64,000 nt of DNA from Pseudopedobacter saltans DSM 12145 (GCF_000190735.1 NC_015177.1:3410001-3474000); one strand, 5' to 3'. Shown: positions 8,552 to 17,037, counted from the stretch's first letter. Numbers and translations are program-made. The notes: generated from the letters alone by a model not told the origin.

Positions 8552-8595
8552 GAGGTGAGTACACTATTACGAGATTCAAAAAGGGTACTCACCTC
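8552..8595. terminator. 11-bp perfect stem-loop after DUF1080 gene
   Basis: GAGGTGAGTAC (8552-8562) pairs exactly with GTACTCACCTC (8585-8595), with a 22-base loop. It starts 10 bp after the stop codon but lacks a T tract. It may be an RNA 3'-end stabiliser or a weak terminator rather than a classic intrinsic terminator. Confidence 0.45.
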
Positions 8596-8612
8596 CTGAA
8601 ATCCGCATAGTA

Positions 8613-8663
8613 GCGCAAGCATCCGCTTGTGCTGATTAAAGGTACAAGCGGGGACGCTTGCAC
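8613..8663. repeat. REP-like inverted repeat, CAAGCATCCGCTTG type
   Basis: The left arm GCGCAAGCATCCGCTTGTGC (8613-8632) pairs imperfectly with GTACAAGCGGGGACGCTTGCAC (8642-8663). The centre of each arm is itself partly self-complementary. It resembles dispersed extragenic palindromes in this phylum and differs from the 4311 type. A further GAGCGGAGTCGAAG fragment at about 8721-8736 looks like part of another dispersed repeat. Confidence 0.6.
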
Positions 8664-8809
8664 CAAACAAATTTTACAGATTTACTTAATGAGGGTATCC
8701 AAAAAATGCTGACTTTGTCAGGAGCGGAGTCGAAGCCTCTTCAGTCTTATTTACAGACACATTTCGACTTTTTACACTCCCTCTAATAACAGTTCCTAAT
8801 TAAGCAAAA

Positions 8810-9238
8810 CTACGCCCCGAGATGTTTCCGAAGAGTAATTTCTCTTGAATTTTCGTCTATTGCCTTAATATCAATAGCGATATAACTATCAGGCAACAGA
8901 TCAGGTATTTTCTCTGGCCATTCGATCATACAATACTCTCCCGAATAGAAATATTCCTCATATCCTAAATCGAAAGCTTCTCCCTGATTTTTTATCCGGT
9001 AAAAATCAAAATGATATATCTTCCCCTTCGCCTTTGTTTCGTATTCGTTTACAATAGAGAAAGTGGGACTCGAGGTATGATCTTCTGTCCCCAATAGATA
9101 GCACAACTTACTTATAAGAGTTGTTTTTCCGGCTCCCATTTCGCCATAAAAAACAAAAATCCTTTCTTCCTTTGCGAAAGAAAGAACCTGTTTAGCTGCA
9201 TTATCTAAGTCGTTTAAGCTTTTTGTACTTATTTGCAT
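8810..9238 (-). CDS. tsaE: tRNA N6-adenosine threonylcarbamoylation ATPase TsaE
   Basis: The 142-aa protein is the usual TsaE length, with Walker A G32EMGAGKT39, SSPTFSIVNEY after it, and the family segment IYHFDFYRI followed by a Glu/Trp-rich CMIEWPEKI. TsaE is the ATPase that drives turnover of the TsaB-TsaD complex making t6A37 in ANN-decoding tRNAs. It lies 17 bp downstream of porX on the same strand. A TATTTTTG box (9250-9243) ends four bases before the ATG, so it may also have its own leaderless transcript. No other t6A genes are in the window. Confidence 0.95.
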   Translation of the reverse strand: MQISTKSLNDLDNAAKQVLSFAKEERIFVFYGEMGAGKTTLISKLCYLLGTEDHTSSPTFSIVNEYETKAKGKIYHFDFYRIKNQGEAFDLGYEEYFYSGEYCMIEWPEKIPDLLPDSYIAIDIKAIDENSREITLRKHLGA

Positions 9239-9255
9239 GATGCAAAAATAACGCT

Positions 9256-10815
9256 CTATTTATTTTTATAAGTTACAAAAGGAATAATCATTTCCTCCAT
9301 AGAAATTCCACCGTGTTGAAAGGTTTCGTTGTAATAGTTTACAAACTGATTGTAATTATTTTGATAAACGAAGTAACTGTCTTCTTTCGCAAAGATGAAA
9401 CTGGAGCTAACATGCAATTTGGGTAACATAATATCATGTGGATTTTTCACATGGAACACCTCTTTCGCCGTAAACGCCAGGTTTTTCCCCTGTTTGTACC
9501 TTAAATTTGTGTTTGTATTTCTATCTCCTATAACCTTACTTGGCTTTTTTACACGGATAGTCCCATGATCCGTAGTCAGCATAATTTTCACACGCTTTTG
9601 CGACAGCTTTTTGATCAGATCCAGCAAGGGTGAATGTTCAAACCAACTTAAGGTAATAGAACGGTAGGCTGCGTCATCATTCGCCAATTCCTTAATCATT
9701 TGCATATCTGTTCTTGCATGAGACAGCATGTCCACAAAATTATACACTATTACATTTAGCGTATTATCCATCAGGTTAGGCAACATGTCGTTCAGGTCTT
9801 TTCCCTGCTCCTGACTTAACACTTTTGTGTAAGAATACTTAATATCCTTTCTGAGGATACGCTTGATCTGATCTGCTAAAAACTCGTTTTCGTAAAGGTT
9901 TTTACCTCCTTCATCTTCATCATTTTGCCACATGGTAGGAAATCTTTTCTCCATATCCAAAGGCATTAATCCAGAAAATATTGCATTTCTGGCATATTGT
10001 GTGGCTGTCGGCAAAATGCTACAATAAATGTCTTCTTCCTCCATTCTAAAATATTCGCTGATGATAGGATGGATGATTCGCCATTGATCATAACGCAGGT
10101 TATCGATCAGGATAAAGAAAGTAGGTGTGTTATCTGTCAATGCAGGAAAAACTTTCTTTTTAAACAATTGATGAGAGAATACCGGTACGCCCTCCTGATC
10201 CTGATTGTTTATCCATTTTACATAGTTTTTTTCTATAAATTTCGAGAACTGTGCATTTGCCTCGGCTTTTTGCATAGTTAGAATTTCATGCATTCCCTCA
10301 TCTTCAAGTTTCCCAAGTTTTAGTTCCCAAAAAATAAGCTTTTTATAAACTTCTATCCATTCTTCATAGCTGAGATTATCATTCAATGTCATGCCTAAAG
10401 CCCTAAAATCCTGTTGATAGGCCATAGAAGTCTTTTCACTAATCAATCTTTTATTATCGATCAGCTTTTTTATAGTAGACAGAATTTGTTTTGGATTTAC
10501 CGGTTTAATCAAATAGTCGTTTATAGTAGCTCCAATCGCATCTTCCATCAGATATTCCTCTTCGCTTTTCGTTATCATCACCACTGGAATATTAGGATTT
10601 GACTGCTTTATCGCCATTAGCGTTTCCAGGCCGGTCATTCCCGGCATATTTTCGTCCAGAAAAACTATATCGAAATCTTTAGAGTTAAAAATGTCTAAAG
10701 CATCGTTTCCATTTGTTGCCGTTTCTACATGGTATCCTTTTTCGTTTAGAAAAATGATATGGGGTTTCAATAGGTCTATCTCATCATCGGCCCACAAAAT
10801 ATTCGCTGCTTGCAT
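9256..10815 (-). CDS. porX: PorX: response regulator receiver fused to PglZ domain
   Basis: The 519-aa protein has an N-terminal receiver (residues about 5-118: acidic pair Asp10-Asp11, phospho-acceptor Asp54 in VFLDENMPG, conserved Lys in YLIKPVNPKQ) and a long C-terminal alkaline-phosphatase-like PglZ domain (FFILIDNLRYDQW, IMLTTDHGTIRVKKP). This architecture is PorX, the T9SS-linked regulator that pairs with the PorY kinase and acts with sigma P in Porphyromonas. PglZ domains of this type hydrolyse cyclic oligonucleotides or phosphodiesters. No porY-like gene adjoins it; the large kinase at 21-25 kb has a different build. It is followed by tsaE. Confidence 0.93.
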   Translation of the reverse strand: MQAANILWADDEIDLLKPHIIFLNEKGYHVETATNGNDALDIFNSKDFDIVFLDENMPGMTGLETLMAIKQSNPNIPVVMITKSEEEYLMEDAIGATINDYLIKPVNPKQILSTIKKLIDNKRLISEKTSMAYQQDFRALGMTLNDNLSYEEWIEVYKKLIFWELKLGKLEDEGMHEILTMQKAEANAQFSKFIEKNYVKWINNQDQEGVPVFSHQLFKKKVFPALTDNTPTFFILIDNLRYDQWRIIHPIISEYFRMEEEDIYCSILPTATQYARNAIFSGLMPLDMEKRFPTMWQNDEDEGGKNLYENEFLADQIKRILRKDIKYSYTKVLSQEQGKDLNDMLPNLMDNTLNVIVYNFVDMLSHARTDMQMIKELANDDAAYRSITLSWFEHSPLLDLIKKLSQKRVKIMLTTDHGTIRVKKPSKVIGDRNTNTNLRYKQGKNLAFTAKEVFHVKNPHDIMLPKLHVSSSFIFAKEDSYFVYQNNYNQFVNYYNETFQHGGISMEEMIIPFVTYKNK

Positions 10816-10952
10816 ATATGTTTATTAAAAAGTCTATGTTAAAATTCAAAAGTTAAAAATGTACCCGCAATAAAGGTGGGCAATAAAATAGAACGCCAAT
10901 TGTAATGCTCAAAGTATTTCTTACATAAATTCCGACGGGAACCATTATTTAA

Positions 10953-12239
10953 ATGGCGCCAGATTTTACTGCGTCAATAAATTTAACAAAATTTGTGCCT
11001 TATAAAATAAATGCATTGAATAAGCTCAAAATAATTAACGATCCTGTTTATGGTTTTATCAGTATCAAGACTTCTTTAATTTTTGACCTGATAGAACACC
11101 CCTATTTTCAGAGGCTCAGATACATCAAACAAGTTGGAATGGCCCATCTGGTCTACCCGGGTGCACTGCATACCAGATTCCACCACGCTTTGGGTGTTAT
11201 GCATCTGATGCAGTTGGCTATTGAACATTTACAGTCTAAGGGTCAGGAAATAACATCTGAAGAAGCCGAGGCTTCATGCATTGCTATTCTATTACACGAC
11301 ATCGGCCACGGTCCGTTTTCTCATGCACTGGAACACAGCCTGGTTAAAGGGTTGGCTCATGAAAAAATCAGCAGATTGTTTATTGATCGTTTGAATCAGG
11401 ATTTTGGCGGAAAATTGGATCTAGCTTTACAAATATTCAACAATCAATATCATAAAAAATTCTTTTTTCAACTTATTTGCGGTCAGCTTGATTTGGACAG
11501 GTTGGATTATCTTAACAGAGACAGCTTTTTTAGCGGGGTTACTGAAGGCACCGTAAGTTCGGACAGAATTATCAAATTATTGAATGTAAAGGACGGTAAC
11601 CTTGTAGTAGAAGAGAAAGGAATATATTCGGTAGAAAAATTCCTTATCGCCAGAAGGCTGATGTACTGGCAGGTTTATCTGCATAAGACTGCCTTGGCCG
11701 GTGAACAGCTTTTGGTAAAAATCCTGAAAAGAGCAAGGGAACTTGCAGAGCGAGGGACAGAGCTTTTTGCTTCTCCTGCGCTAAAACATTTCTTATATCA
11801 GGACATACACGGGGACGAGTTTACTGTAGACAGTGAACATTTATCTTTTTTCTCCCAACTGGACGACCATGATATTATGGGCACCATTAAGGTTTGGCAG
11901 CAACATAATGACTTTGTTCTTCGCACACTTTGTACTTTTTTAATTACAAGGAAGTTATATAAAGTTGAGATTAGCAATGAGGCGCCGGATCAGACAAAAA
12001 TAGAAGAGCTGAAAGCCCATATTATCTCTTCTTTAAAGATTAGTGAGAAGGAGGCTTCTTATTTTATTTTTACAGATTCGGTAAATAATCGGGCGTATAA
12101 CAATACGGGTAGTGGAAGCATCAATATATTGCGTAAAAATGGTGATATTGAAGATATTACGATAGTTTCTGATACATCAAGTTTAGAAGCTTTGTCTATT
12201 GACGTAACAAAATATTTCTTGTGCTATACTAAAATATAG
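10953..12239 (+). CDS. HD-domain phosphohydrolase
   Basis: The 428-aa protein has the HD superfamily pattern: LHTRFHHALGVMH, then His115-Asp116 in LLHDIGHGPFSHALEH, then LDRLDYLNRD. It resembles the dGTPase-like/YdhJ-type HD proteins widespread in Bacteroidota just before lpxD. Members hydrolyse phosphate esters of nucleotides; the substrate is unproven here. The start is uncertain. The ATG gives about 25 residues before the conserved KIINDPVYGFI segment; a GTG at codon 15 or a TTG at codon 22 would be closer to the family start. It is divergent from porX and 63 bp before lpxD, which has its own promoter. Confidence 0.85.
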   Translation: MAPDFTASINLTKFVPYKINALNKLKIINDPVYGFISIKTSLIFDLIEHPYFQRLRYIKQVGMAHLVYPGALHTRFHHALGVMHLMQLAIEHLQSKGQEITSEEAEASCIAILLHDIGHGPFSHALEHSLVKGLAHEKISRLFIDRLNQDFGGKLDLALQIFNNQYHKKFFFQLICGQLDLDRLDYLNRDSFFSGVTEGTVSSDRIIKLLNVKDGNLVVEEKGIYSVEKFLIARRLMYWQVYLHKTALAGEQLLVKILKRARELAERGTELFASPALKHFLYQDIHGDEFTVDSEHLSFFSQLDDHDIMGTIKVWQQHNDFVLRTLCTFLITRKLYKVEISNEAPDQTKIEELKAHIISSLKISEKEASYFIFTDSVNNRAYNNTGSGSINILRKNGDIEDITIVSDTSSLEALSIDVTKYFLCYTKI

Positions 12240-12267
12240 ACCTTATTCGCTATTTTAATTTAAACAA

Positions 12268-12298
12268 TTTGTTCATTTAATATTATCACTTAATTTTG
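12268..12298 (+). promoter_or_regulatory. Bacteroidota-type promoter of lpxD
   Basis: TTTG (12268-12271), a 19-base spacer, then TAATTTTG (12291-12298) match the TTTG/TAnnTTTG consensus of primary sigma promoters in this phylum. The -7 box ends four bases before the lpxD ATG (12303), so the predicted start of transcription falls on or next to the start codon and the mRNA would be leaderless or nearly so. Confidence 0.75.
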
Positions 12299-12302
12299 CC
12301 AG

Positions 12303-13334
12303 ATGCAGTTTACCGCAAAAGAGATTTGTACGCTACTTAATGGAACCCTCGAGGGGAAGCCGGATGTAGTGGTTAATAAATTAGCCAAAATAGAAGAAGC
12401 GGGAGAAGGTTCTTTAGCCTTTTTATCGAATCCTAAATATGAGTCTTTTCTATACACTACTAATGCATCTGTAGTGATAGTTAATGATGATCTGACTTTA
12501 GACAAACCTATACAATCGACTTTAATACGTGTTCCGAGTGCATACTCCAGTTTTTCTGTATTACTGGAGATGTACAATACACTTAAACTTAATAAATCAG
12601 GAATAGAACAACCTTCATTTATTCATCCAGACGCAAAAATTGGAAAGAATGTTTACATAGGTGCATTTGCCTATATAGGTGCCGGCGCTTCTGTTGCTGA
12701 TAATTCTAAAATATATCCGCATACTTTTGTGGGCGATAATGCCCATGTTGGCGAAAATAGCACTTTATTCTCCGGTGTAAAGATTTATCACGACTGCATT
12801 GTTGGAAACAATGTTATTATCCATTCCAATACAGTTATTGGTAGTGACGGCTTTGGCTTCGCTCCGCAAGCGGATGGCTCGTACAGCAAAATCAGTCAGA
12901 TCGGGAATGTTATTATAGAGGATGATGTAGAGATAGGCGCAAACACCTGTATTGACCGGGCTACAATGGGCTCTACCATTATTAAAAAAGGAGTGAAGCT
13001 GGACAATCTTATCCAGATTGCTCACAATGCAGAAATCGGGTCGAACACCGTTGTTGCGTCGCAATCCGGTATATCTGGTAGTACTAAAATAGGCGAAAAC
13101 TGTATTATCGGCGGACAGGTGGGAATAGTTGGCCATATCTCCGTTGCAAAGGGTTCGCAGGTACAAGCACAATCGGGAATTAACAGACCGATTGCAGATG
13201 AAGGGAAAAAATGGGGTGGCTCACCTGCCATCAGCTATCAAAATTATATGAGGTCTCAAGTGGTAATTCAAAGATTACCAGAATTAGAGAGAAAAGTTGA
13301 CGAATTACAAAGAGCTTTAGAGGCGCTCAAATAA
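12303..13334 (+). CDS. lpxD: UDP-3-O-(3-hydroxyacyl)glucosamine N-acyltransferase LpxD
   Basis: The 343-aa protein has the LpxD N-terminal uridine-binding domain (residues 1-100, FTAKEICTLLNG, LAFLSNPKYES) and a left-handed beta-helix of hexapeptide repeats (about 105-310). The catalytic His is in IQIAHNAEIGSNT (about residue 240), and the C-terminal helix ends LPELERKVDELQRALEALK. LpxD adds the second 3-hydroxyacyl chain in lipid A synthesis, using acyl-ACP. It is first in the cluster with lpxC-fabZ (14-bp gap) and lpxA, so three early lipid A steps and FabZ are co-expressed. Confidence 0.97.
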   Translation: MQFTAKEICTLLNGTLEGKPDVVVNKLAKIEEAGEGSLAFLSNPKYESFLYTTNASVVIVNDDLTLDKPIQSTLIRVPSAYSSFSVLLEMYNTLKLNKSGIEQPSFIHPDAKIGKNVYIGAFAYIGAGASVADNSKIYPHTFVGDNAHVGENSTLFSGVKIYHDCIVGNNVIIHSNTVIGSDGFGFAPQADGSYSKISQIGNVIIEDDVEIGANTCIDRATMGSTIIKKGVKLDNLIQIAHNAEIGSNTVVASQSGISGSTKIGENCIIGGQVGIVGHISVAKGSQVQAQSGINRPIADEGKKWGGSPAISYQNYMRSQVVIQRLPELERKVDELQRALEALK

Positions 13335-13348
13335 AAATATCAAAACTT

Positions 13349-14752
13349 ATGAATCCAAAACAGAGAACGATTAAATCGGAAGTTAGTTTTTCGGGGGTTG
13401 GCCTACACACTGGAGCAAAAGTTACTTTAACATTTAAGCCTGCACCAGAAAACCATGGGTATAAATTCCAGAGAATTGATTTACCTGGACAACCGATTAT
13501 TGATGCCGATGTAGACAATGTTACCGATACCGCCCGAAGCACTACGATTTCGCAAAATGGCGCAAGCGTAAGTACTACTGAACACGTATTAGCCGCTTTA
13601 GTAGGCTGTGAAGTTGACAACGTTTTAATTGAACTTGATGGCATTGAAGTTCCTATTTTAGACGGAAGTGCAATTGAATTTGTTAACGGCTTAGAATCTG
13701 TTGGATATAAAGAGCAGAACGCAGAAAGGGATTATTATTACATTCCGCATAACATAAGTTATTCTGAAGAAGACAGAAATGTTGAAATGATTGCAATGCC
13801 ATATCAGGACGATTATCGTTTCACCTGTATGGTAGATTATAATTCTCCGGTCTTAGGCAGTCAGCATGCTACAATTTCTTCTATTGGGGATTTTAAAACG
13901 GAGATTGCATCATGCAGGACCTTTGTTTTTCTGCATGAGCTGGAAATGCTACTGAAACATAACCTGATTAAAGGTGGTGATATTAACAATGCGATTGTAA
14001 TTGTTGACCACGAACTTGCTCCGGAAGAACTTTCTGAACTGGCCAAGGCTTTTAACAGAGAAGAGATAAAAGTAGCAAAGGAAGGTGTATTGAACAATAT
14101 ACAACTGCGCCATCAAAATGAGCCTGCCCGTCATAAATTGCTGGACATGATCGGCGACCTGGCTTTAATAGGCGTTCCTTTAAAAGGCCATATTATGGCT
14201 GCCAGACCCGGCCACGCCGCAAACGTTGCCTTTGCTAAAAAAATAAAGGCAATGATTAAAAAAGAACGTAAGAAAAAATCTGTGAATGTTTATGATCCGG
14301 CTTCTAAAGCTGTTTTGGACATCAGACAGATTATGAATATATTGCCGCACAGGCAACCTTTTTTATTTATTGATAAGGTTATTGAATTAACTAAAAACTA
14401 CGTTGTTGGGGTAAAAAATGTTACTATGAACGAAGAGTTCTTTAAAGGGCATTTCCCTGGCGCTCCTGTTTTCCCAGGTGTTATCCAGATTGAGGCGATG
14501 GCGCAAACAGGCGGAATTTTGGTTTTAAGCACTGTCCCTGATCCTGAAAACTACCTGACTTATTTTCTGAAAATAGACAAGGTACGCTTTAGAGCTCAGG
14601 TAAACCCAGGAGATTCTATTGTTTTCAGATGTGAGCTGATGGAGCCAATAAGAAGAGGTATCGCACAAATGAAAGGTGTTGGAATGGTGGGTGAAACCGT
14701 TGTGGTTGAAGCCGAAATGATGGCACAAATAACTAAAGTTAAAGAAAACTAA
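13349..14752 (+). CDS. lpxC-fabZ: Bifunctional LpxC deacetylase / FabZ dehydratase fusion
   Basis: The 467-aa fusion has LpxC in residues 1 to about 305: TTEHVLAALVG carries one zinc His, and ARHKLLDMIGDLALIG carries the other His and the Asp. FabZ occupies about residues 325-467: HRQPFLFIDKV, and GHFPGAPVFPGVIQIEAMAQ with catalytic His and Glu. LpxC is the committed zinc deacetylase of lipid A; FabZ dehydrates 3-hydroxyacyl-ACP. Both use the same 3-hydroxyacyl-ACP pool, so the fusion ties lipid A flux to fatty-acid elongation. The fusion is known and typical in Bacteroidota. It lies 14 bp after lpxD and 8 bp before lpxA. Confidence 0.97.
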   Translation: MNPKQRTIKSEVSFSGVGLHTGAKVTLTFKPAPENHGYKFQRIDLPGQPIIDADVDNVTDTARSTTISQNGASVSTTEHVLAALVGCEVDNVLIELDGIEVPILDGSAIEFVNGLESVGYKEQNAERDYYYIPHNISYSEEDRNVEMIAMPYQDDYRFTCMVDYNSPVLGSQHATISSIGDFKTEIASCRTFVFLHELEMLLKHNLIKGGDINNAIVIVDHELAPEELSELAKAFNREEIKVAKEGVLNNIQLRHQNEPARHKLLDMIGDLALIGVPLKGHIMAARPGHAANVAFAKKIKAMIKKERKKKSVNVYDPASKAVLDIRQIMNILPHRQPFLFIDKVIELTKNYVVGVKNVTMNEEFFKGHFPGAPVFPGVIQIEAMAQTGGILVLSTVPDPENYLTYFLKIDKVRFRAQVNPGDSIVFRCELMEPIRRGIAQMKGVGMVGETVVVEAEMMAQITKVKEN

Positions 14753-14760
14753 ATTCCGAA

Positions 14761-15543
14761 ATGATACAACCACTAGCATATATACATCCACAGGCAAAAA
14801 TTGCCGATAGTGTTGTCATTGATCCTTTTGCTGTTATTCACAAAGATGTTGAAATTGGTGAAGGAACCTGGATCGGCTCTAATGTAACCATTATGGATGG
14901 TGCAAGAATTGGAAAAAACTGTCGTATTTTCCCTGGCGCGGTAATTTCCGGAATTCCACAAGACTTAAAATTCGAAGGGGAGGAGACGACAGCAGAAATA
15001 GGCGACAATACAACCATCCGCGAATGTGTGACGGTAAACAGAGGCACTAAAGACAGATACAAAACCGTTATTGGGAAGAATTGTCTGATTCAGGCTTATT
15101 CGCATATTGCGCATGATTGCTTTGTTGGTGACCATTGTATATTCAGCAACTCGACAACACTTGCCGGCCATGTAACTGTTGGTGACTATGTTGTTCTTGC
15201 TGGTCTGGTTGCTATCCATCAATTTGTTAAAGTGGGTTCACACGCTTTTGTAACTGGCGGATCTTTGGTTCGTAAAGACGTTCCTCCTTATATCAAAGCA
15301 GCTCGCGAGCCTTTATCCTATACGGGTATAAATTCAGTAGGAATGCGCAGAAGAGGTTATACTTCTGAGCAGATTAACGAAATACAAGATATATATCGAA
15401 TTTTATTCGTTAAAAATAACAATGTTACCAAAGCGTTAGACATTATCGAAGCCGAATTTAACCCTACGGAAGAGAGAGATGAAATTATAAATTTCATTAG
15501 AAACTCTAACAGAGGCGTTCTTAAAGGATTTGGCCAATCTTAA
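14761..15543 (+). CDS. lpxA: UDP-N-acetylglucosamine O-acyltransferase LpxA
   Basis: The 260-aa protein has a left-handed beta-helix of hexapeptide repeats (HPQAKI, IDPFAVI, EIGEGTWIG, IGKNCRIF). The active-site segment AYSHIAHDCFVGDH lies around residues 111-124, and the C-terminal helical domain ends SNRGVLKGFGQS. LpxA transfers a 3-hydroxyacyl chain from ACP to the 3-OH of UDP-GlcNAc, the first lipid A step. It is the third gene of the lpx operon. The next gene's probable ATG is 7 bp after its stop. Confidence 0.97.
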   Translation: MIQPLAYIHPQAKIADSVVIDPFAVIHKDVEIGEGTWIGSNVTIMDGARIGKNCRIFPGAVISGIPQDLKFEGEETTAEIGDNTTIRECVTVNRGTKDRYKTVIGKNCLIQAYSHIAHDCFVGDHCIFSNSTTLAGHVTVGDYVVLAGLVAIHQFVKVGSHAFVTGGSLVRKDVPPYIKAAREPLSYTGINSVGMRRRGYTSEQINEIQDIYRILFVKNNNVTKALDIIEAEFNPTEERDEIINFIRNSNRGVLKGFGQS

Positions 15544-15550
15544 GATATCA

Positions 15551-16168
15551 ATGGAAATTACCCTGGAAAATGTTGGCAGAAGATTTAACAGAGAATGGAT
15601 TTTTAAGCATATTAATTACACATTCAGTTCTGGGAAATCTTATGCCATTCTAGGCATTAACGGATCAGGAAAATCTACCTTATTGCAAATTCTTTCTGGT
15701 TCTTTGTCTCCCTCTCAGGGAAAAATCACTTTTCAGAACGGTTCCAAACACATTGAAATTGACAATGTTTTTCAGAAAGTAAGCATAGCTGCACCTTATC
15801 TCGAACTGATTGAAGATTTCACTTTATCCGAAGCAATAGACTTTCACTTCCGTTTTAAAACCTCTTTAAACAACATTACCGCAAAAGAGGTTATTGCGCT
15901 TCTTGGGATGGAGAAAAGTAAAAACAAACAGATAAAATATTTTTCATCTGGCATGAAACAACGGGTAAAACTCGCCCTGGCCTTTTTGTCTGATACTGAA
16001 CTGTTATTTTTAGACGAGCCTTGTTCTAATCTGGATAGTCAGGGAATTGACTGGTATCTCGAATTGGTACGGTCTTACGCTAAAGATAGGCTGACTATTG
16101 TTTGCTCTAATCAGGAAGTGGAATATAGTTTCTGTGAGAATCAGCTTCGAATTATCGACTACAAGTAA
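15551..16168 (+). CDS. ABC transporter ATP-binding protein, stand-alone
   Basis: The 205-aa ATPase (from the ATG at 15551; an earlier ATG at 15530 would overlap lpxA and add seven atypical residues) has Walker A GINGSGKST, signature FSSGMKQRVKLALAF, Walker B ELLFLDEP and a switch-region Gln/Glu in SNQEVEYS instead of the usual His. No permease gene adjoins it. A small ATPase at this place after lpxA is common in Bacteroidota; the transported substrate is not known. Link to lipid A export or membrane biogenesis is only a guess from position. It is the last gene before the efp promoter. Confidence 0.85.
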   Translation: MEITLENVGRRFNREWIFKHINYTFSSGKSYAILGINGSGKSTLLQILSGSLSPSQGKITFQNGSKHIEIDNVFQKVSIAAPYLELIEDFTLSEAIDFHFRFKTSLNNITAKEVIALLGMEKSKNKQIKYFSSGMKQRVKLALAFLSDTELLFLDEPCSNLDSQGIDWYLELVRSYAKDRLTIVCSNQEVEYSFCENQLRIIDYK

Positions 16169-16199
16169 TTCCTCGTTTTAGTTAAGAAAAGAACTGCTG

Positions 16200-16231
16200 T
16201 TTGTCTATTTGGCAACAAAACACTATATTTG
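16200..16231 (+). promoter_or_regulatory. Bacteroidota-type promoter of efp
   Basis: TTTG (16200-16203), a 20-base spacer, then TATATTTG (16224-16231) form an exact consensus match. The ATG at 16257 then has a leader of about 20 nt. Because the promoter covers the upstream in-frame ATG at 16209, it argues for the start at 16257. Confidence 0.8.
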
Positions 16232-16256
16232 CGCTCCCAAATATAAAGTATCTTTT

Positions 16257-16820
16257 ATGGCTAAGGCATCGGAAATAAAAAACGGTAACGTACTAAGATT
16301 CAACGGAGAGTTAGTTTCTGTAGAAGAGTTTATTCACCGTACACCTGGTAACTTAAGAGCGTTTTACCAGGCTAGAATGAGAAACGTAAAAACTGGTAAA
16401 TTAGTTGAGTACCGTTTCAGAACAGATGAAGAGGTAGAAATTTGCCGTGTAGAAACAAACGATTATCAATATCTATATGACGATGGTGATTTCTTCGTGG
16501 TTATGGATAATAATACTTACGATCAGTTTAATATTCCGAAACACCTTTTTGGGACGACTGCAAGATTCTTGAAAGAAGGAATGAACGTAATTGTTGCTTT
16601 TGAAAGCGAAGAACCAATTATGGCTCAGGCTCCTCATTCTGTAGAATTAGAAGTGACGTATACAGAGCCTGCGGTAAAAGGCGATACTTCTACAAATGCT
16701 ACAAAAACAGCTACTGTAGAAACTGGTGTTGAAATCAAAGTTCCTTTGTTTATTAACCAGGGAGACAAAATAAAAATTGATACCTCAAACGGTGCATACA
16801 TCGAGAGGGTAAAGAATTAA
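16257..16820 (+). CDS. efp: Translation elongation factor P
   Basis: The 187-aa protein has the KOW-like N-terminal domain (MAKASEIKNGNVLRFNGELV) and two OB folds. The C-terminal motif VPLFINQGDKIKIDTSNGAYIERV is the family signature. EF-P relieves ribosome stalling at polyproline. The start at 16257 fits homologues and the promoter position; the ATG at 16209 would add 16 unrelated residues. The loop tip reads TPGNLRAF, with Asn32 where E. coli has the lysylated Lys34 and Pseudomonas the rhamnosylated Arg32, so neither known modification can occur at this position. It has its own promoter and a strong terminator. Confidence 0.97.
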   Translation: MAKASEIKNGNVLRFNGELVSVEEFIHRTPGNLRAFYQARMRNVKTGKLVEYRFRTDEEVEICRVETNDYQYLYDDGDFFVVMDNNTYDQFNIPKHLFGTTARFLKEGMNVIVAFESEEPIMAQAPHSVELEVTYTEPAVKGDTSTNATKTATVETGVEIKVPLFINQGDKIKIDTSNGAYIERVKN

Positions 16821-16854
16821 ATTTTTCATATTTAAGTTTTAGGTTTAGGTTGAT

Positions 16855-16895
16855 AACGGCTTCATACTGCAAAGTAGAAGCCGTTTTTTATTTTT
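16855..16895 (+). terminator. Intrinsic terminator after efp
   Basis: AACGGCTTC (16855-16863) pairs with GAAGCCGTT (16877-16885), with a 13-base loop, and is followed by a run of T (16884-16895 mostly T). It ends the efp transcript 35 bp after the stop. Confidence 0.9.
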
Positions 16896-17037
16896 CCATT
16901 AGTACCTAGCTGGCGTTAGTTTCTAGCGAGTGAAGAGATTGAATGTAATTGAAAAGAGGTTTTTACAATAAACGTCCTCGTATTTACTTTTTTAATTTTT
17001 ACCTTTAACCCTATCTTAAACAGTGCTCAATTAAAAA

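Noticed and set aside
12765-13172. 135-codon minus-strand frame inside lpxD
   Set aside because: Antisense shadow of the hexapeptide-repeat region of lpxD; no family features.
13327-13644. 105-codon minus-strand frame inside lpxC
   Set aside because: Antisense shadow of lpxC-fabZ; low-complexity hydrophobic content without ribosome site.
16209-16256. Upstream ATG for elongation factor P
   Set aside because: It falls inside the promoter (between -33 and -7 boxes), and homologues begin at the ATG at 16257.
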